Positions 6,043-7,124 of a DNA stretch of 7,124 nt are shown in pieces. Every line of letters starts with the position of its first letter. The first letter of the stretch is position 1. Below the pieces are notes generated by a model. The model did no database searches. It saw nothing but the letters and a program-made list of their open reading frames with translations, and had not been told where the DNA came from. Position numbers and translations under genes: made by a program. Source of the stretch: Candidatus Methanomethylophilaceae archaeon (GTDB lineage Archaea > Thermoplasmatota > Thermoplasmata > Methanomassiliicoccales > Methanomethylophilaceae); NCBI GenBank assembly GCA_017455785.1, contig JAFSYZ010000146.1:1-7124 (forward strand), in the 5' to 3' direction.

Positions 6043-6914
6043 ACGGGGATGCAATGGAATTGGAACAGCACCTGCTGTATCACAAGGCATTGATAGACGA
6101 TTCGGTCAGTGCCGACAAGATCGACAGGTACCTCCACATACTGGAGGAGGAGAAGGATCACGAGAGGCTGCAGGACGATACGGACGAGTCCATAAGGACG
6201 GTGTTCCGTCTCGTGCTGGATGAGGGCTTCGACCCATGGGCCATAGACCTGAAGGAGTTCGTGAAACTGTACACGAAGAAGGTCTCCATGAGCAAATTCG
6301 ACATCATGGTCGCAGGAAGGCTCATGCTGATGGCATGGAAGGTCCTGAGGATGCAGTCCGATGCCACCAAACAGGAGTCGGACAGGAACATGATGGACGA
6401 GTACGATTTCGGATTCGACTTCGACCCGGACTTCTTCGCCGAGGAGGAGGAACCATTGGACGTCCCCGACATACAGCTCAGAGGACTGTACTCACGTTCA
6501 CCTGTCAGAGCTGTCACCATGATGGAGCTCCTGGATGCGTTCGACGAGGCACAGGAGGAGATCCGTGTCGCTGAGGCCAGGGAGGCCACCAGGCTCAGAC
6601 TCAAGGCCATGCAGCCCAAGTTCGACAACAAGGCCCATAAGGAGATCGACGAGAGCGATGTCAAGAGGATCTGGGAGAGGATCAAGAACATCGGTACAGG
6701 AGCCTTCGCGATCAGTGAGCTGTACACCGATGACATGGACAACAACATCGCCGTGTTCTGGTCGGCACTGCAGCTGGTCAGAGACGGTAAGCTCACGATC
6801 TGGCAGGACGAACTGCCATATGGTGAGATAATGATCGATATCGTCGTCGACTGGACATCCGCCAAGCTGGAGGATTCCGAGGAAGGCGTGAGGATATCCG
6901 AGGCGGTGGTTTGA
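6039..6914 (+). CDS. scpA: ScpA, kleisin subunit of SMC condensin
   Basis: This 291-aa protein is the kleisin that bridges the two SMC heads and carries ScpB. Residues 50-108 hold the ScpA core pattern: a hydrophobic helix, DPWAIDLKEFVKLY, then a long helix (SKFDIMVAGRLMLMAWKVLRMQSD) matching the conserved helix that packs on the SMC neck. Residues 118-138 are an acidic, aromatic-rich linker (YDFGFDFDPDFF then EEEE). VRAVTMMELLDAFDEA at 156-171 is typical of archaeal ScpA. The C-terminal winged helix (about 205-270: AVFWSALQLVRDGKLTIWQDE) should bind the SMC cap. Residues 1-50 extend the N-terminus compared with bacterial ScpA, and may be helical. The start ATG overlaps the smc stop (ATGA) and AAGGAAGGGA (6025-6034) offers a ribosome-binding site; ATG 6054 is a possible later start. 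Overlap implies translational coupling to smc. Sequence similarity among kleisins is low, but the helix pattern and neighbours make the call strong. Confidence 0.92.
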   Translation: MNGDAMELEQHLLYHKALIDDSVSADKIDRYLHILEEEKDHERLQDDTDESIRTVFRLVLDEGFDPWAIDLKEFVKLYTKKVSMSKFDIMVAGRLMLMAWKVLRMQSDATKQESDRNMMDEYDFGFDFDPDFFAEEEEPLDVPDIQLRGLYSRSPVRAVTMMELLDAFDEAQEEIRVAEAREATRLRLKAMQPKFDNKAHKEIDESDVKRIWERIKNIGTGAFAISELYTDDMDNNIAVFWSALQLVRDGKLTIWQDELPYGEIMIDIVVDWTSAKLEDSEEGVRISEAVV

Positions 6915-6915
6915 G

Positions 6916-7124
6916 ATGAACAAGAAGAGTGCGGTGGAGGCGGCACTCTTCTCCGCCGCATCCCCCATTACGGCGAAGGAGATCGCCGACAAGACCGGGA
7001 TGCCCGATTCGCAGGTACGCGAGCTGCTGAAGACGCTCATCGAGGAGTACGACAGCAGGGACTCCGCCATACAGATAACCAAAGCCGGTTCTGAGTACAG
7101 GATGCAGCTCCGCGAAGAGTTCAC
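6916..7124 (+). CDS. scpB: ScpB, winged-helix (KITE) subunit of SMC condensin, 5' part
   Basis: The gene is cut by the right edge after 69 codons. The ATG lies one base after the scpA stop, with GGTGG (6905-6909) as a ribosome-binding site inside the end of scpA. The visible part is the first winged-helix domain of ScpB: AVEAALFSAASPITAKEIADKTGMPDSQVRELLKTLIEEY, then DSRDSAIQITKAGSEYRMQ. It has the family's ALLFAS-type opening, the 'EEY..R..ai.i...g..yrm' strand-turn-strand wing and no oddities. ScpB dimers bind the middle of ScpA and regulate the SMC ATPase and DNA engagement. One-base spacing indicates coupled translation with scpA. The rest of the gene, including the second winged-helix domain, is outside the window. 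Confidence 0.93.
   Translation, partial: MNKKSAVEAALFSAASPITAKEIADKTGMPDSQVRELLKTLIEEYDSRDSAIQITKAGSEYRMQLREEF

Noticed and set aside
6158..6961. Minus-strand open frame of 267 codons over scpA
   Set aside because: Ser-rich shadow of scpA; the + strand frame has clear kleisin features and operon context.

Overview
The window looks like chromosomal DNA from an archaeon. The best guess is the Thermoplasmata / Methanomassiliicoccales group, but no marker gene fixes the lineage. The evidence is the archaeal/eukaryotic form of the SMC head (Leu in place of the switch histidine), archaeal-type ScpA and ScpB, heavy use of AGG/AGA and ATA codons, TATA-like promoters, and one gene that appears to be read from a leaderless mRNA. 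All genes are on the + strand. The four complete 3' ends all use TGA.

Layout: (1) 1-436, the 3' part of a HAD-superfamily (NagD-like, subfamily IIA) phosphatase. (2) 437-574, an intergenic region with several short dyads, a weak TATA-like element, and a perfect 6-bp dyad ending exactly at the next start codon. (3) 575-2278, a 567-aa protein that I do not recognise; its C-terminal third has a Rossmann/RecA-like alternation of strands and helices. (4) 2279-2433, a dense intergenic region. Three stem-loops lie almost end to end (2276-2337), followed by a strong TATA-like box (2337-2346) and a leader of about 65 nt. The leader holds three small hairpins, a possible 11-codon upstream ORF, and a GGTGG ribosome-binding site inside the last hairpin. 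(5) 2434-6042 smc, 6039-6914 scpA and 6916-7124 scpB (cut by the window end), a tight operon joined by an ATGA overlap and a 1-nt gap.

The last three genes encode the subunits of the SMC-ScpAB condensin: SMC is the ATPase and coiled-coil DNA-loading motor, ScpA the kleisin that bridges the heads, and ScpB the winged-helix KITE subunit that binds ScpA. Close packing suggests co-translation in matched amounts. The strong promoter-like element before smc suggests the operon has its own promoter, separate from the unknown gene upstream.

I see no mobile element, CRISPR array, tRNA or rRNA. Nothing here is clearly a new system. The items most worth a second look are the unrecognised 567-aa protein next to condensin and the structured, possibly regulated, smc promoter and leader.
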